The notes beneath the pieces were generated by a model. The model was not told the origin of the DNA and did not search any database. It was given only the letters and a program-made list of their open reading frames with translations. A stretch of DNA of 64,000 nucleotides from Candidatus Hodarchaeota archaeon (GTDB lineage Archaea; Asgardarchaeota; Heimdallarchaeia; Hodarchaeales; Hodarchaeaceae): the NCBI GenBank assembly GCA_016840035.1, contig JAEOTC010000030.1:1-64000 (forward strand), read 5' to 3'. The translations under genes were made by a program, and so were the position numbers. Shown piece by piece: positions 54,187 to 63,310 of this stretch (positions are counted from its first letter, which is position 1; the number at the start of each line of letters is the position of its first letter).

Positions 54187-54543
54187 ATGCTAATAAATGC
54201 AGAAGTATTTCAACTAGAGGAAGATATTGATAATAATCTCTGGTTAATTGACTTTAGAGATGAGAAGTTAGGTCTCAGAGGAAGAATGGAAATACCCTCA
54301 AAATTAGTTGATCTACACGATGCAAAGAATCTTCAAATTGAAGTTGTTGCCGTTAAAAAAAAGACCCCATCGTTTAAAGATGCTAAAGTAGCCTTGAATG
54401 CTATTAACTATAGAACCAAACCCGTTGGAAAAGAGAAAATCTACTCATTTTCCTCAGGTGGATTAACATTCCGGCTATTCTCTGGAAAAGTCATTCCAGA
54501 GTTTAAACTACCACTTAAAGAGTATTTGATTATAGTGCGCTAA
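54187..54543 (+). CDS. rpoG: Probable RNA polymerase subunit Rpo8 (RpoG/Rpb8-like)
   Basis: A 118-residue beta-rich protein. The end YSFSSGGLTFRLFSG, about 13 residues, then KEYLIIVR, matches the C-terminus of eukaryotic Rpb8 (Y-S-F-G-G-L-x-x-R-L and a final Y-L-L-I-R-R) with the same spacing. The N-terminal part, VFQLEEDIDNNLWLIDF, fits the OB-type barrel of Rpb8. Rpo8 is absent from Euryarchaeota but present in TACK and Asgard archaea. The gene follows an Lsm gene directly. Identity outside the C-terminus is low, so a profile search is needed. Confidence 0.7.
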   Translation: MLINAEVFQLEEDIDNNLWLIDFRDEKLGLRGRMEIPSKLVDLHDAKNLQIEVVAVKKKTPSFKDAKVALNAINYRTKPVGKEKIYSFSSGGLTFRLFSGKVIPEFKLPLKEYLIIVR

Positions 54544-54555
54544 AAATTTTAGTGT

Positions 54556-54640
54556 GCGGGGGTTTCCCAGCCAGGTCAAAGGAGCTAGGTTGAGGTCCTA
54601 GTCGTGTAGGCGTTCGTGAGTTCAAATCTCACCCCCCGCA
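54556..54640 (+). tRNA. tRNA-Leu (GAG)
   Basis: A plus-strand class II tRNA of 85 bases. Acceptor GCGGGGG/CCCCCGC, discriminator A, anticodon stem CTAGG/CCTAG and loop TTGAGGT give GAG. Long variable arm, T-stem GTGAG/CTCAC. No intron. It starts 12 bases after the Rpo8 stop. Confidence 0.93.
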
Positions 54641-54800
54641 TTAGCATGTATCACTCTTCTTTTGTTCACAAACCCAGAAACTAATAAGGGGTTGTTGATC
54701 ATTATTTTTATTGCGGAATATTGAATCCAAGAAATTTTTATTATGGTTTGAATTTCTTTGGAAATGAAATCCTCTTAATTGAAATGGCTGGATTTTAATT

Positions 54801-55592
54801 TTGAAAATAAATTTACGGTTTGATTCACTAATCTATAAACTTTATGAACGTAGATTATGGAATCAAATAAAGGGTGGCATTGAGGAGGGTATTCATCCAA
54901 CTCACGTCGCTCTAATTATGGATGGAAATCGACGATATGCTCGTGCGAAACGTCTTCCGAGCACATATGGCCATCGATTAGGACGTGAGAAATTAAAGGA
55001 TATTTTACAATGGTTTTGGGATCTCGAGATTGATTATGTTACACTCTATGCTTTCTCAACAGAAAACTTCGAGAGGTCCAATGGGGAGGTAAATGAGTTA
55101 ATGAATCTATTTGAATCAACCTTTCAGGAACTTATCGACCATCCAGAGTTTAAAAAAAGAAATGTGAAAATTAAAGTCATTGGCCGAACTCATTTATTAC
55201 CGATGAGAGTCCAAGAAGCAATTAAGAGGGCAGTAAATAGTACTGATACAGAAAAACAAGGCCCGACATTAATCATCGCAATCGGGTATGGAGGTCGAGC
55301 CGAAATGATTGATGCAATGAAATCAATTGCTAGAAAGGTTGTTAACAATGAAATTGATGTTGAGGAGATAGATGAGCTAGTAGTTGAGCGACATCTTTAC
55401 ACCAATGGAATTCCTGATCCTGATTTAATTATACGTACATCAGGTGAAGAACGATTATCAGGGTTCCTTACTTGGCAATCTGTCTATAGTGAACTCTATT
55501 TTGCTGATGTTTTCTTCCCTGGATTTAGAAAGATTGATTTGTGGAGAGCTATTCGTACCTATCAATCACGAAAGCGACGTCATGGACGGTAA
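54801..55592 (+). CDS. uppS: Cis-prenyltransferase (polyprenyl diphosphate synthase)
   Basis: A 263-residue enzyme that extends prenyl diphosphates with cis units to make the lipid carrier (dolichol type) for glycan assembly. Motifs are IMDGNRRYAR with catalytic Asp (about 39-48), TLYAFSTENFERS, IAIGYGGRAEM, and the C-terminal LIIRTSGEERLSGF and SELYFADVFFPGF. TTG 54801 is the start. It complements the glycosyltransferases in the window. Confidence 0.95.
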   Translation: MKINLRFDSLIYKLYERRLWNQIKGGIEEGIHPTHVALIMDGNRRYARAKRLPSTYGHRLGREKLKDILQWFWDLEIDYVTLYAFSTENFERSNGEVNELMNLFESTFQELIDHPEFKKRNVKIKVIGRTHLLPMRVQEAIKRAVNSTDTEKQGPTLIIAIGYGGRAEMIDAMKSIARKVVNNEIDVEEIDELVVERHLYTNGIPDPDLIIRTSGEERLSGFLTWQSVYSELYFADVFFPGFRKIDLWRAIRTYQSRKRRHGR

Positions 55593-55608
55593 ATTCTTAG
55601 AGTTTAGA

Positions 55609-56364
55609 TCAAGTATACATACGCTTATTTGCTAAATTTTCACCTTGACTTTCCTCAATTGGAGCAAGTTGACGTTTAATTTCCTCTTCTATTGTCTGAG
55701 CATTTTGAACTAATTCGTTCGTATTGATGCTGATATTTAGGACTTCGTTGAGTTTCTCAATTGTTGAAACGGCCCCAAGTGGATCAGGACGCTCCCTTTG
55801 TGCATATGCTAGAAGGCCGATAGCTGGAAACATACTCATATCAAGATAGCCTAACATTATTGCTAGAGGGCCAGCCACAAATAGACCTGGATCAAGTAAA
55901 TTCATCTTGACTTCACTTAGGAAATCAGAATTAAGGGATGTCGATTGTAAAAATGCTCTTGTTGGAATATATTGGATATTATTCTCAGAAGCTTTCAACC
56001 GTGCATCAACTCCTCCAATAAAATAAGCCTCGGAGAATGTGTTCTGTTTTAGGATCCATTCAGACATTTTTTCGGAAAATTCGATTTGTACGTGACGATA
56101 TGGTTGAAGGTGAGGGATGAAGACCGCAAAATCGTATTCATCTTTTCCGTATATCTCAAAAGGTAATCTCAATTGACTATTTTGTACAGAAATGAAGGGA
56201 GGAGCTCCACTTGACATGATAGTTGCTATTCTTTTTAATTTGAGGTCCTCAATCATGTGAGATACTGTTATATATCCAATCTCCCCTAATCCATGCCATC
56301 CCGCTATAAATCTGTTACACTGATTTAATATTTCTTGATCTTCATGAAAAATTTTGAATTTCAT
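55609..56364 (-). CDS. PAC2-family protein (proteasome assembly chaperone-like)
   Basis: A 251-residue protein of the archaeal PAC2/COG2047-like family. FIAGWHGLGEIGYITVSHMI at the N-terminus, IGGVDARLKASENNIQYI in the middle, and FVAGPLAIMLGYLDMSMFPAIGLLAYAQRERPDP are family motifs. A helical tail follows. A proteasome assembly role is inferred from eukaryotic PAC2. Convergent with uppS, 16 bases apart, and 23 bases downstream of Bud32. Confidence 0.82.
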   Translation of the reverse strand: MKFKIFHEDQEILNQCNRFIAGWHGLGEIGYITVSHMIEDLKLKRIATIMSSGAPPFISVQNSQLRLPFEIYGKDEYDFAVFIPHLQPYRHVQIEFSEKMSEWILKQNTFSEAYFIGGVDARLKASENNIQYIPTRAFLQSTSLNSDFLSEVKMNLLDPGLFVAGPLAIMLGYLDMSMFPAIGLLAYAQRERPDPLGAVSTIEKLNEVLNISINTNELVQNAQTIEEEIKRQLAPIEESQGENLANKRMYT

Positions 56365-56387
56365 TCGTTTTCAACCATCAATTCTGT

Positions 56388-57041
56388 TCATTCAAGTCGA
56401 TCTTCTCGTGCTATATATCGTGCACGACTTTGGATTTTTTTCATCTGTTCATAAGTATTCTTCCCCTCAGGATACACACTTAGATACCCATCTAAAAATG
56501 TGCTGAAGAGAATTTTTGACGCTGGCTGAATAGCTTTCAATGTTGAATAGAAAGTGAGTATATCATCAGCCTTTGACTCTATTTCATTAGATATCCTCCC
56601 CAGTCCAAAATCAATTATTATTGGTTTATCCTCTAGTTGAATAATTACGTTAAAAACCGTTAAATCTCCGTGAATTATGTCATTACAATGTAAAAGACCA
56701 ATTTGTGATCCTAGACTGGAAAAAATCGGTTTTAGTCTCTGAATAGGGAGTAAATCCATTGTTTCATAGAGTAATTTTCCATCAATCTCCTCTATAAGCA
56801 AATAACTCTCTTGAATATTAATACCAATAAGACTTGGAACAGAAGCTCCAATTTTTCTTGCAATAGACATGACTTTAGCTTCTGATCTTAATCGGTGTAA
56901 TCTTATCCGATGGTCAATTTCTGGGTGTCGGTATGTTTTTGGTAACCGTTGTTTGATTATTACTGGATTTTGAAGGTAAGTGCCTTGATAGATTATTGCC
57001 TCTGCACCTTTGGCAATTCTAGCAGCTTTATCTAATCTCAT
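56388..57041 (-). CDS. bud32: KEOPS kinase Bud32
   Basis: A 217-residue atypical kinase/ATPase of the KEOPS complex for t6A in tRNA. The Gly-rich segment GAEAIIYQG, VIIKQRLPKTYRHPEID with Lys and the conserved RHPE, HGDLTVFNVII (catalytic loop) and IIDFGLGR (DFG-like) are all present, and the end SRARYIAREDR is typical. ATG 57041 overlaps the Kae1 stop in ATGA; the GTG three codons before is less likely. Confidence 0.95.
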   Translation of the reverse strand: MRLDKAARIAKGAEAIIYQGTYLQNPVIIKQRLPKTYRHPEIDHRIRLHRLRSEAKVMSIARKIGASVPSLIGINIQESYLLIEEIDGKLLYETMDLLPIQRLKPIFSSLGSQIGLLHCNDIIHGDLTVFNVIIQLEDKPIIIDFGLGRISNEIESKADDILTFYSTLKAIQPASKILFSTFLDGYLSVYPEGKNTYEQMKKIQSRARYIAREDRLE

Positions 57042-58030
57042 TCTATCCACCCGACCTGAACTTGATCAGTTCTCCATCTAGGTTTCACCTGACTGTCCTC
57101 AACAGAGAGAATTTTCCCAGTGTTAAATAGATGAGTTCCTGCGAAAGCAATCATAACACCATTATCCCCTGCTAGGTTTCTTGGAACAGCCTGAAATGAA
57201 GTGTCTTGCTCTTGAGCGACTTTCTGGATAATAGTCTGTAAATGAGCATTAGCTGCTACTCCTCCTGTTAATAATACTGAAGGCTTCTTAGTGCAGGATA
57301 AAGCGCGTTCAGTAGCTTCAGCAAGTATTGCAAAAGTATACTCTTGAAAAGAATAACACACATCTGGAATTGAATGATCATGAAGGAGCTTCTTTGCTGC
57401 AGTCACCATTCCCGAGAATGAAAATGACATTCCCTTTATCGTATAAGGAAGCGTGAGGAGTTTATTGCCCGATTGTGCTTGTTTCTCGATGTGAGGACCT
57501 CCAGGATGAGGTAAATTCATTTCTCTTCCAAGTGTGTCTAGTGCATTTCCGATTGCGATATCCAAAGTTTCTCCTAATACTCTGTACCGCCCATTTAAGA
57601 ATGTAATAAGTTGAGTATTTCCTCCGCTCACATACAGAACCAATGGGTCATCTACAGGAGTCACCGTTCTTCCTAGTTCAACATGAGCAATACAATGATT
57701 AACTCCTAGAAGTGGAATGTTCAATCTTAATGAAATTGCTCGCGCGACCGTTGCTGTTGTTCTTAAGCACGGTCCTAATCCAGGGCCTTGAGAAAAAGCG
57801 ATTCCATCAATCTTATCGATTTTAAAAGGTAATCGTTTGAATACTTTATCTATAAGAATCGGGAATTCTTTTGCTAGAAAGATTGCAGCTTCTCGTGGAT
57901 GAATGCCCCCTTGAGGAGGGAAATAAGTTGCTGATTCATTGACAATAACTTCCCTTCCTTTTATCACAGCGACCCCTGCAGTATGTGCTGTACCTTCTAA
58001 TCCTAGTATAATTGGTTCGATAGATGCCAT
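57038..58030 (-). CDS. kae1: KEOPS catalytic subunit Kae1
   Basis: A 330-residue ASKHA-fold enzyme that adds threonylcarbamoyl to A37 of ANN-reading tRNAs. The metal motif is HCIAHVELGR, followed by LYVSGGNTQLI, and the ends SVLLTGGVAANAHLQ and AGDNGVMIAFAG. ATG 58030 matches the family's beginning (PIILGLEGTAHTAGVAV). Kae1 and Bud32 are separate genes here, though fused in some Euryarchaeota. Sits in an operon with S27ae. Confidence 0.97.
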   Translation of the reverse strand: MASIEPIILGLEGTAHTAGVAVIKGREVIVNESATYFPPQGGIHPREAAIFLAKEFPILIDKVFKRLPFKIDKIDGIAFSQGPGLGPCLRTTATVARAISLRLNIPLLGVNHCIAHVELGRTVTPVDDPLVLYVSGGNTQLITFLNGRYRVLGETLDIAIGNALDTLGREMNLPHPGGPHIEKQAQSGNKLLTLPYTIKGMSFSFSGMVTAAKKLLHDHSIPDVCYSFQEYTFAILAEATERALSCTKKPSVLLTGGVAANAHLQTIIQKVAQEQDTSFQAVPRNLAGDNGVMIAFAGTHLFNTGKILSVEDSQVKPRWRTDQVQVGWIE

Positions 58031-58050
58031 ACTGATTTCATGATTCAAAA

Positions 58051-58236
58051 TTAGAATTCTGTATATCCACATAAGCCACAAGATGCTCTTCCTTTGTGTT
58101 TAGCTAAAAAAGACCCCTTACATCTTGGACAAAATTTATTTGTTCTTTTTATGGTTCCTTTTTTATAATCAACCTTATAATATGATTGAACTGGATTTCT
58201 ACGAACTGGCATTGTTTTAGTCCTCTTTTTGCTCAT
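58051..58236 (-). CDS. rps27ae: Ribosomal protein S27ae (eS31)
   Basis: A 61-residue zinc-ribbon protein of the small subunit: [27 protein letters not shown] with four Cys. In eukaryotes it is fused to ubiquitin; here no ubiquitin precedes it. It overlaps S24e by 20 bases, so MPVRR at 58212 is a possible alternative start. Confidence 0.93.
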   Translation of the reverse strand: MSKKRTKTMPVRRNPVQSYYKVDYKKGTIKRTNKFCPRCKGSFLAKHKGRASCGLCGYTEF

Positions 58237-58519
58237 TTTCTATAATTTTATTTCTCTTAAGAAGGAATTTAGGTTCGTAAACAGACACATCCTCCACTTT
58301 GTCATAGCAGTGTACAGTTAATTGTGATTTTGGTTCACCAAAATGGCCTTCTATTTTTTGGATTACAACACGTTCAAGATCAAAATTCATTTGTGCTGCT
58401 ACCTTGGACCTTACAGCTTCTCTAGTGGGTGTGATTTCCCCTAGATGCGTAATAAGGGCTTTAATTTCGTTTCGGCCAATAAGTGGATTGTGTTTTTCTT
58501 CAGTAATCGTAATCTCCAT
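58217..58519 (-). CDS. rps24e: Ribosomal protein S24e (eS24)
   Basis: A 100-residue small-subunit protein. [35 protein letters not shown] and [15 protein letters not shown] are diagnostic. Lies between DPCK and S27ae in a dense operon with 20-base overlaps. Confidence 0.95.
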   Translation of the reverse strand: MEITITEEKHNPLIGRNEIKALITHLGEITPTREAVRSKVAAQMNFDLERVVIQKIEGHFGEPKSQLTVHCYDKVEDVSVYEPKFLLKRNKIIENEQKED

Positions 58520-59099
58520 TTCTATATTCCTCGTGAAATTCGAATTTATCTAATAAGCCTTGTACTTGTTCCTTCAGGGAAGTAGTAATCACTGCTACAA
58601 CAAGGCCTTCTTCAGTGGTAATGGGAGGTTGTCCGTAAATGACAATGCTTCCAAGAGGTAGGGAAATTATCACAGGGATAATTAATAAATCCTCTTCACC
58701 GTCAATCCTTACTGCTATGCGGCAATTGTTGGAGGTAGAAAAAGCTATTGCATTTTCGATTTCCTGAATCGCACTCTTAAGGATCCACTCTTTAGGATTA
58801 GATGTACGATATATTGAATATTTTTCAAGATTCATTGAAACTGGGCCAGTTCGTTGAGTTTTTCCATCAAAAATAATAACATTAGGATAATATTCTTGAT
58901 CAAGGAAAGATTTTGCACATACGTCTCCAATAGCTACAACTAAACCTTCATTCGACTTTCTAATGTAATTTATTGCGTTCCTAGCTGATGCAGAATGCTC
59001 TCCAGTAAATAATTTACCAATAGGCGTTCTTAATGATTTTCGAAGAGAAATGGGGAGCTTATATCCCACCAGAAATCCCTCAACGAACTTTAATAGCAT
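58500..59099 (-). CDS. GTP-dependent dephospho-CoA kinase
   Basis: A 199-residue enzyme of the DUF359 family that performs the last step of archaeal CoA synthesis with GTP. VAIGDVCAKSF, IIFDGKTQR, NPKEWILKSAIQEIENAI and VRIDGEEDLLIIPVI are family motifs with the conserved Asp residues. Typical archaeal neighbour of Spt4 and S24e. Confidence 0.92.
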   Translation of the reverse strand: MLLKFVEGFLVGYKLPISLRKSLRTPIGKLFTGEHSASARNAINYIRKSNEGLVVAIGDVCAKSFLDQEYYPNVIIFDGKTQRTGPVSMNLEKYSIYRTSNPKEWILKSAIQEIENAIAFSTSNNCRIAVRIDGEEDLLIIPVIISLPLGSIVIYGQPPITTEEGLVVAVITTSLKEQVQGLLDKFEFHEEYRNGDYDY

Positions 59100-59274
59100 A
59101 TTTTCCGGGACGGTTAATATTCAGCCTCTTTGCAATCTTACTATCTTTAGGCTCACGAATGATTACCATCCCAACAAAGCTCTTGGATAGGTGATTGTGT
59201 GTTTTACAGATAGGACATACTTCCTCTCCATGGACGATGCTATTACATTTTTTGCAGGCTTTGATTTTTACCAA
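59080..59274 (-). CDS. spt4: Transcription elongation factor Spt4 (RpoE2)
   Basis: A 64-residue zinc protein, partner of Spt5 on elongating polymerase. Four Cys (ACKKCNSIV and VCPICKTH) and SFVGMVIIREPKDSKIAKRL are typical. It starts directly after Rpo7. Confidence 0.94.
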   Translation of the reverse strand: MVKIKACKKCNSIVHGEEVCPICKTHNHLSKSFVGMVIIREPKDSKIAKRLNINRPGKYAIKVR

Positions 59275-59820
59275 CTAGGCTGCCTCCTTTTGTTCATCAA
59301 TCCAACTTTTCAGACCTAATCCCTCACCTTTCATGGTGACAGCAATTTTCATGCTTACGTGATCAACGGTTGCAGTAATTATTTTTCCACGGACTAAATC
59401 CCCTGGTCTAATAGTTCTACCTGATTCTCTTCCTACTAAAACTCCTGAAGATCTAGAAGACATTTGAAAATATTCATCAGCAATTTGACTTATATGTGCT
59501 AAAGCATCGGTACAACCGATTCGCATAAAAAATCCAAATTTCGTTGTTTCAACAACTTCTCCTTCTGTTACTTCATCATCCAAAGGACGAAAAGTGATCG
59601 CTTCATATTCCACATCATGAAAAGTTGCTCCGTCCCCAGGAACAATTCTTCCTGGAGAAATTTCTTTAACTGCCAAGATAGCAACAATCATTCCTACATC
59701 TCCTCCAATTGTGGTTTCATTCTTTGATCTTGAGATATCAAGAATAACCTCTTCTAAAGGCTGTCCGAATCTGTTTGGGGGAATGCGGATTGTTTCACGG
59801 ATTTGAGTCATGTAATACAT
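59275..59820 (-). CDS. rpo7: RNA polymerase subunit Rpo7 (RpoE1/Rpb7)
   Basis: A 181-residue stalk subunit with an N-terminal RNP-like tip (IRETIRIPPNRFGQPL) and C-terminal S1 domain (TEGEVVETTKFGFFMRIGC, ISQIADEYF). It binds nascent RNA with Rpo4. First gene of the Rpo7-Spt4-DPCK-S24e-S27ae-Kae1-Bud32-PAC2 run. Confidence 0.96.
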   Translation of the reverse strand: MYYMTQIRETIRIPPNRFGQPLEEVILDISRSKNETTIGGDVGMIVAILAVKEISPGRIVPGDGATFHDVEYEAITFRPLDDEVTEGEVVETTKFGFFMRIGCTDALAHISQIADEYFQMSSRSSGVLVGRESGRTIRPGDLVRGKIITATVDHVSMKIAVTMKGEGLGLKSWIDEQKEAA

Positions 59821-59996
59821 TTATCCAGTGCCTCTTTACGCTGACCTCAGTCAAGCTATACTGAAAATAGAATCATTAAAGGCTTTCTTTATTGGACTAT
59901 TGAGTCTTTCCAAGTGAGTTTATGATTCGAGAGGTATCCAAAGTAATAAAAAAAGGAAAAAAAGGGGAGGATGAATATTTCAGGGTTGTTAGAAGT

Positions 59997-62429
59997 TTAT
60001 TCATCTTCAGTGTTGAAGGATATTGCTGACTTTCTGGAACTTTTTCTATAAGCCCATACGAAAGCGACAAAAAGTAATGCACCAACTATTGCTAAAATGA
60101 AAGTTAGCGTAGAATCCTGTGTTGATTGAACTAGCAGCGGAGCTAGTATAAGACTAATCAAATTAATCACTTTTATCATGGGATTCAATGCTGGGCCAGC
60201 TGTGTCTTTTAATGGATCTCCGACTGTATCTCCAACAACACCAGCTTTGTGACGCTCCGATCCTTTTCCTGTATTCTTTTCTAGATCTCTTGGCTCATCT
60301 TCAATAGCCTTTTTGGCATTATCCCATGCTCCACCGGCATTAGACATGTATACAGCGAGTAATTGTCCACTAACAATAATTCCTGCTTGAAAACCACCCA
60401 GTACTTCAACACCAGATCCAATTAATTGTGCATTGTCTACCTGCCCAAGAGCAATGGTAAAGAATATCGCCATAAAAATTGGTACACTAACAGCGATAAT
60501 TGTCAGGCTAATTAGTTCTCTTTGAGCAGCAGCTGTTACAATTTTGACAACATTCCCATAGTCTGGCTTCTTGGTACCCTCCATGATTCCTGGAATTCGG
60601 AATTGCCTTCTAACTTCATTAATTGTTTGACCAGCGGCTCGATTTACTGCTCTGATATTAAAAGCGGAAAAAAGCCACGGCAGTGCTGCTCCAATAAGTA
60701 ATCCAATAAAGACTGCAGGAACATTGATTCGTAAACCATAAGCAAGTGGACTTGTGATTTCCAGGTTTTCAGCAACAATTCCCACGTCTATTACAAACGA
60801 GGCGAATAAGCTAACTGATGCTATCACAGCAGATGCAATTGCAACTCCCTTGGTAATTGCTTTTGTAGTATTACCTACAGCATCTAATTCTTCTAAGACG
60901 TGTCTAGATTCTTTGTCCATACCTGTCATTTCTGCAATACCTTGTGCGTTATCACTGATTGGACCGAACGAATCCATTGCAACATTATTACCTGTGTGAG
61001 AAAGCATTCCTATTCCTATCAATGCAATTCCATATAGTATTGCTGTTCCTAGATCCTCCTGTGAAACTATCAGATTATGCTCCAATCCATTGACAAATGG
61101 TAATCCAGTATTATCGGGGAAAATTGCATATGTTACAATTGCGAAAATAAATGAAATACAAATTGCTACAACAGCCCATACACTACTTTCATATCCCAAG
61201 GCAATACCACTCAATATTGTAGTTGCTGGACCTCCTTCGGTGGATTCAAATACTTCAACGACTGGGCCACCAGCTTTTGCAGTAAACCGAGCCGTAATGG
61301 GATTAAATGATACTGCTAACAATACTCCGACTGCGATTAGGAAACCAAGTCTCCAATCACCAGCGTAAAATGTGGCAAGAATTAATGATGTAATTATTGT
61401 GATAGCACTAGAAATTTCATAGGATTGAAACATAGCTTTTTCTGCATCAGGAGTTTTCCATAATGCAACCGCATAAGTACCTACAATCGAACTGATTACA
61501 CCCACAGCTCTGACAATTAGGGGAAACATAATCCAAACGATTCTTCCATCGATTCCAAAAAGAACCAGTCCTAATATTAAAGAGGAGACAATAGTAACTT
61601 CATATGACTCGAAGATATCTGCGGCCATACCTGCACAATCCCCAACATTATCCCCAACAAGATCCGCAATAACACCAGCATTCCTTGGATCGTCCTCTGG
61701 AACGTCTTTTTCTACTTTACCAACAAGGTCTGCACCGACATCGGCTGCCTTGGTGTAAATACCTCCTCCAACTCTCATAAATAGAGCTAGAATCGTACCA
61801 CCAAAACCAAAACCAAGCAAAGCATCAGGAGCGGCTTTTCCAAAGATAATGAAAATAAGAGTACCACCTAGTAATCCAAATCCATCAGTTAGCATTCCTG
61901 TGACAGTACCAGCATGATATGCCACAGATAGTGCTTTGTTGTATCTCTGTCCAACATCTAATGGGTTACCAGATTCATCAGTGGCTTGAGATGCAGTAGC
62001 AGCTACTCTCAAGTTACCTTGAACTGCAATCCGCATACCAAATTGGCCAACCATCATTGAAAATGAGGCACCCATTATGAATGCAAGTGTACGCCCGAAT
62101 GCTATGATAAGTACTGGATCCAGTCCTTCAAATTCATCTACCGCTGCGTGAGTTGGTTCAACAAGATATACACTAAAAAATAATGCTACCGTGAGAATAA
62201 GTACAATAGGTAGAATCGTTTTGAGTTGACGCATCAGATAGGCATTTGCGCCTTCATTGATAGCTTCCCATACCTCTTGCATCTCCTCCGAACCTGTATC
62301 ATGGCTGAGGACATCTTTACGAAGCCACCATGAATAGATAAAGGAAATAATTGCAACAACGATTACAACACCAAGGGTTAACTGTTCAATGGGGGCTAAT
62401 TCCAAAAAAGTTTTAAGCACTGTTTTCAC
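59997..62429 (-). CDS. hppA: Membrane proton-pumping pyrophosphatase, K+-independent type
   Basis: An 810-residue, about 16-span H+-PPase. The pyrophosphate/Mg site DVGADLVGKVEKDVPEDDPRN and DNVGDCAGMAADIFESYE, then the second site DNAQGIAEMTG and the end KKAIEDEP with GDTVGDPLKDTAGP are complete. GNTTKAITKG has Lys at the position that is Ala in K+-dependent enzymes, pointing to the K+-independent, proton-pumping group. GTG 62429 is the apparent start. It pumps protons using pyrophosphate. Confidence 0.96.
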   Translation of the reverse strand: MKTVLKTFLELAPIEQLTLGVVIVVAIISFIYSWWLRKDVLSHDTGSEEMQEVWEAINEGANAYLMRQLKTILPIVLILTVALFFSVYLVEPTHAAVDEFEGLDPVLIIAFGRTLAFIMGASFSMMVGQFGMRIAVQGNLRVAATASQATDESGNPLDVGQRYNKALSVAYHAGTVTGMLTDGFGLLGGTLIFIIFGKAAPDALLGFGFGGTILALFMRVGGGIYTKAADVGADLVGKVEKDVPEDDPRNAGVIADLVGDNVGDCAGMAADIFESYEVTIVSSLILGLVLFGIDGRIVWIMFPLIVRAVGVISSIVGTYAVALWKTPDAEKAMFQSYEISSAITIITSLILATFYAGDWRLGFLIAVGVLLAVSFNPITARFTAKAGGPVVEVFESTEGGPATTILSGIALGYESSVWAVVAICISFIFAIVTYAIFPDNTGLPFVNGLEHNLIVSQEDLGTAILYGIALIGIGMLSHTGNNVAMDSFGPISDNAQGIAEMTGMDKESRHVLEELDAVGNTTKAITKGVAIASAVIASVSLFASFVIDVGIVAENLEITSPLAYGLRINVPAVFIGLLIGAALPWLFSAFNIRAVNRAAGQTINEVRRQFRIPGIMEGTKKPDYGNVVKIVTAAAQRELISLTIIAVSVPIFMAIFFTIALGQVDNAQLIGSGVEVLGGFQAGIIVSGQLLAVYMSNAGGAWDNAKKAIEDEPRDLEKNTGKGSERHKAGVVGDTVGDPLKDTAGPALNPMIKVINLISLILAPLLVQSTQDSTLTFILAIVGALLFVAFVWAYRKSSRKSAISFNTEDE

Positions 62430-62837
62430 CTTATATTTTAACTAAGAAGAATTCATATAGTATAAATTCTATGGACCTATAATGAGAATTAGGTCATAAC
62501 TAAGTAAGTTGCATTTTTTGCCTATGGTTAATAAAAAATATCAATGAAAATTACTAGTTAGAAATGTACTAAAATATTTGTAAAGTAATTAAAATCAATA
62601 AATCTTCATTTACAGATGAATTTTAACCCAAAAATTATTGAATAATTCTCAGTGAATCGTAGAATCAAAAATAATCTAAATTTTTTTACAGTTCGAGATT
62701 TGAGTATTTTTAAGGTAATGAGATACAAAAACTTAACATCTTCTCCTTTACAGTAGTTTCTTAAGCCCACTTTCAATTCCTATTATTTAATAAGATATCA
62801 CATGATTAATGAATTTATATTGGAATCGTGGAATAAA
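62430..62837. other. Intergenic region, 408 bases
   Basis: Very AT-rich divergent spacer between the pyrophosphatase and NDK genes. Apart from the TATA-like element near 62460, nothing is recognised. Confidence 0.5.
62457..62467 (-). promoter_or_regulatory. TATA-like box of the pyrophosphatase gene
   Basis: TTTATACTATA on the minus strand, centred about 33 bases before the GTG start, which would place transcription start only a few bases upstream of translation start. Confidence 0.45.
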
Positions 62838-63287
62838 ATGGCTGAAAGGACTTTATTAGTAATTAAACCAGATGCAGTGCAAAGAGGTCTCATAGGAAAT
62901 ATTATTTCCCGAATTGAAAGAAAAGGGTTAAAGATAATTGCTCTTAAAATAATGATGTTAACAGACGATGAAGTAGATAAGTTATATGACATCCATATGG
63001 ATAAAGTATTCTATCCTCTTTTAAATTCCTTCATAATATCTGGACCATTGGTAGCTATCGCCATTCAAGGGAAAAATAGTGTTAAAATTGTACGAAAGCT
63101 AGCAGGTGTCACTAATTCACCTGAAGCTGAACCCGGGACCATTCGTGGAGATTTCGGAGTGGATCTTACGAAAAATATCATACACTCTTCGGATAAACCT
63201 GAAAGAGCAGAATATGAGCTCAGCGTACTATTTAAGGAAGAAGATTACGTGTCTTATAGCTTAATAAATGAATCATGGGTTGAATAA
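62838..63287 (+). CDS. ndk: Nucleoside diphosphate kinase
   Basis: A 149-residue enzyme that transfers phosphate between nucleotides. ERTLLVIKPDAVQRGLIG, GPGTIRGDFG (from EPGTIRGDFGVD) and the phospho-histidine motif NIIHSSD (H116) are all present. ATG 62838 matches the family's length; the ORF extends 12 codons upstream without similarity. Confidence 0.96.
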   Translation: MAERTLLVIKPDAVQRGLIGNIISRIERKGLKIIALKIMMLTDDEVDKLYDIHMDKVFYPLLNSFIISGPLVAIAIQGKNSVKIVRKLAGVTNSPEAEPGTIRGDFGVDLTKNIIHSSDKPERAEYELSVLFKEEDYVSYSLINESWVE

Positions 63288-63310
63288 CTCCCACGTGCGA
63301 GACGGCATAG

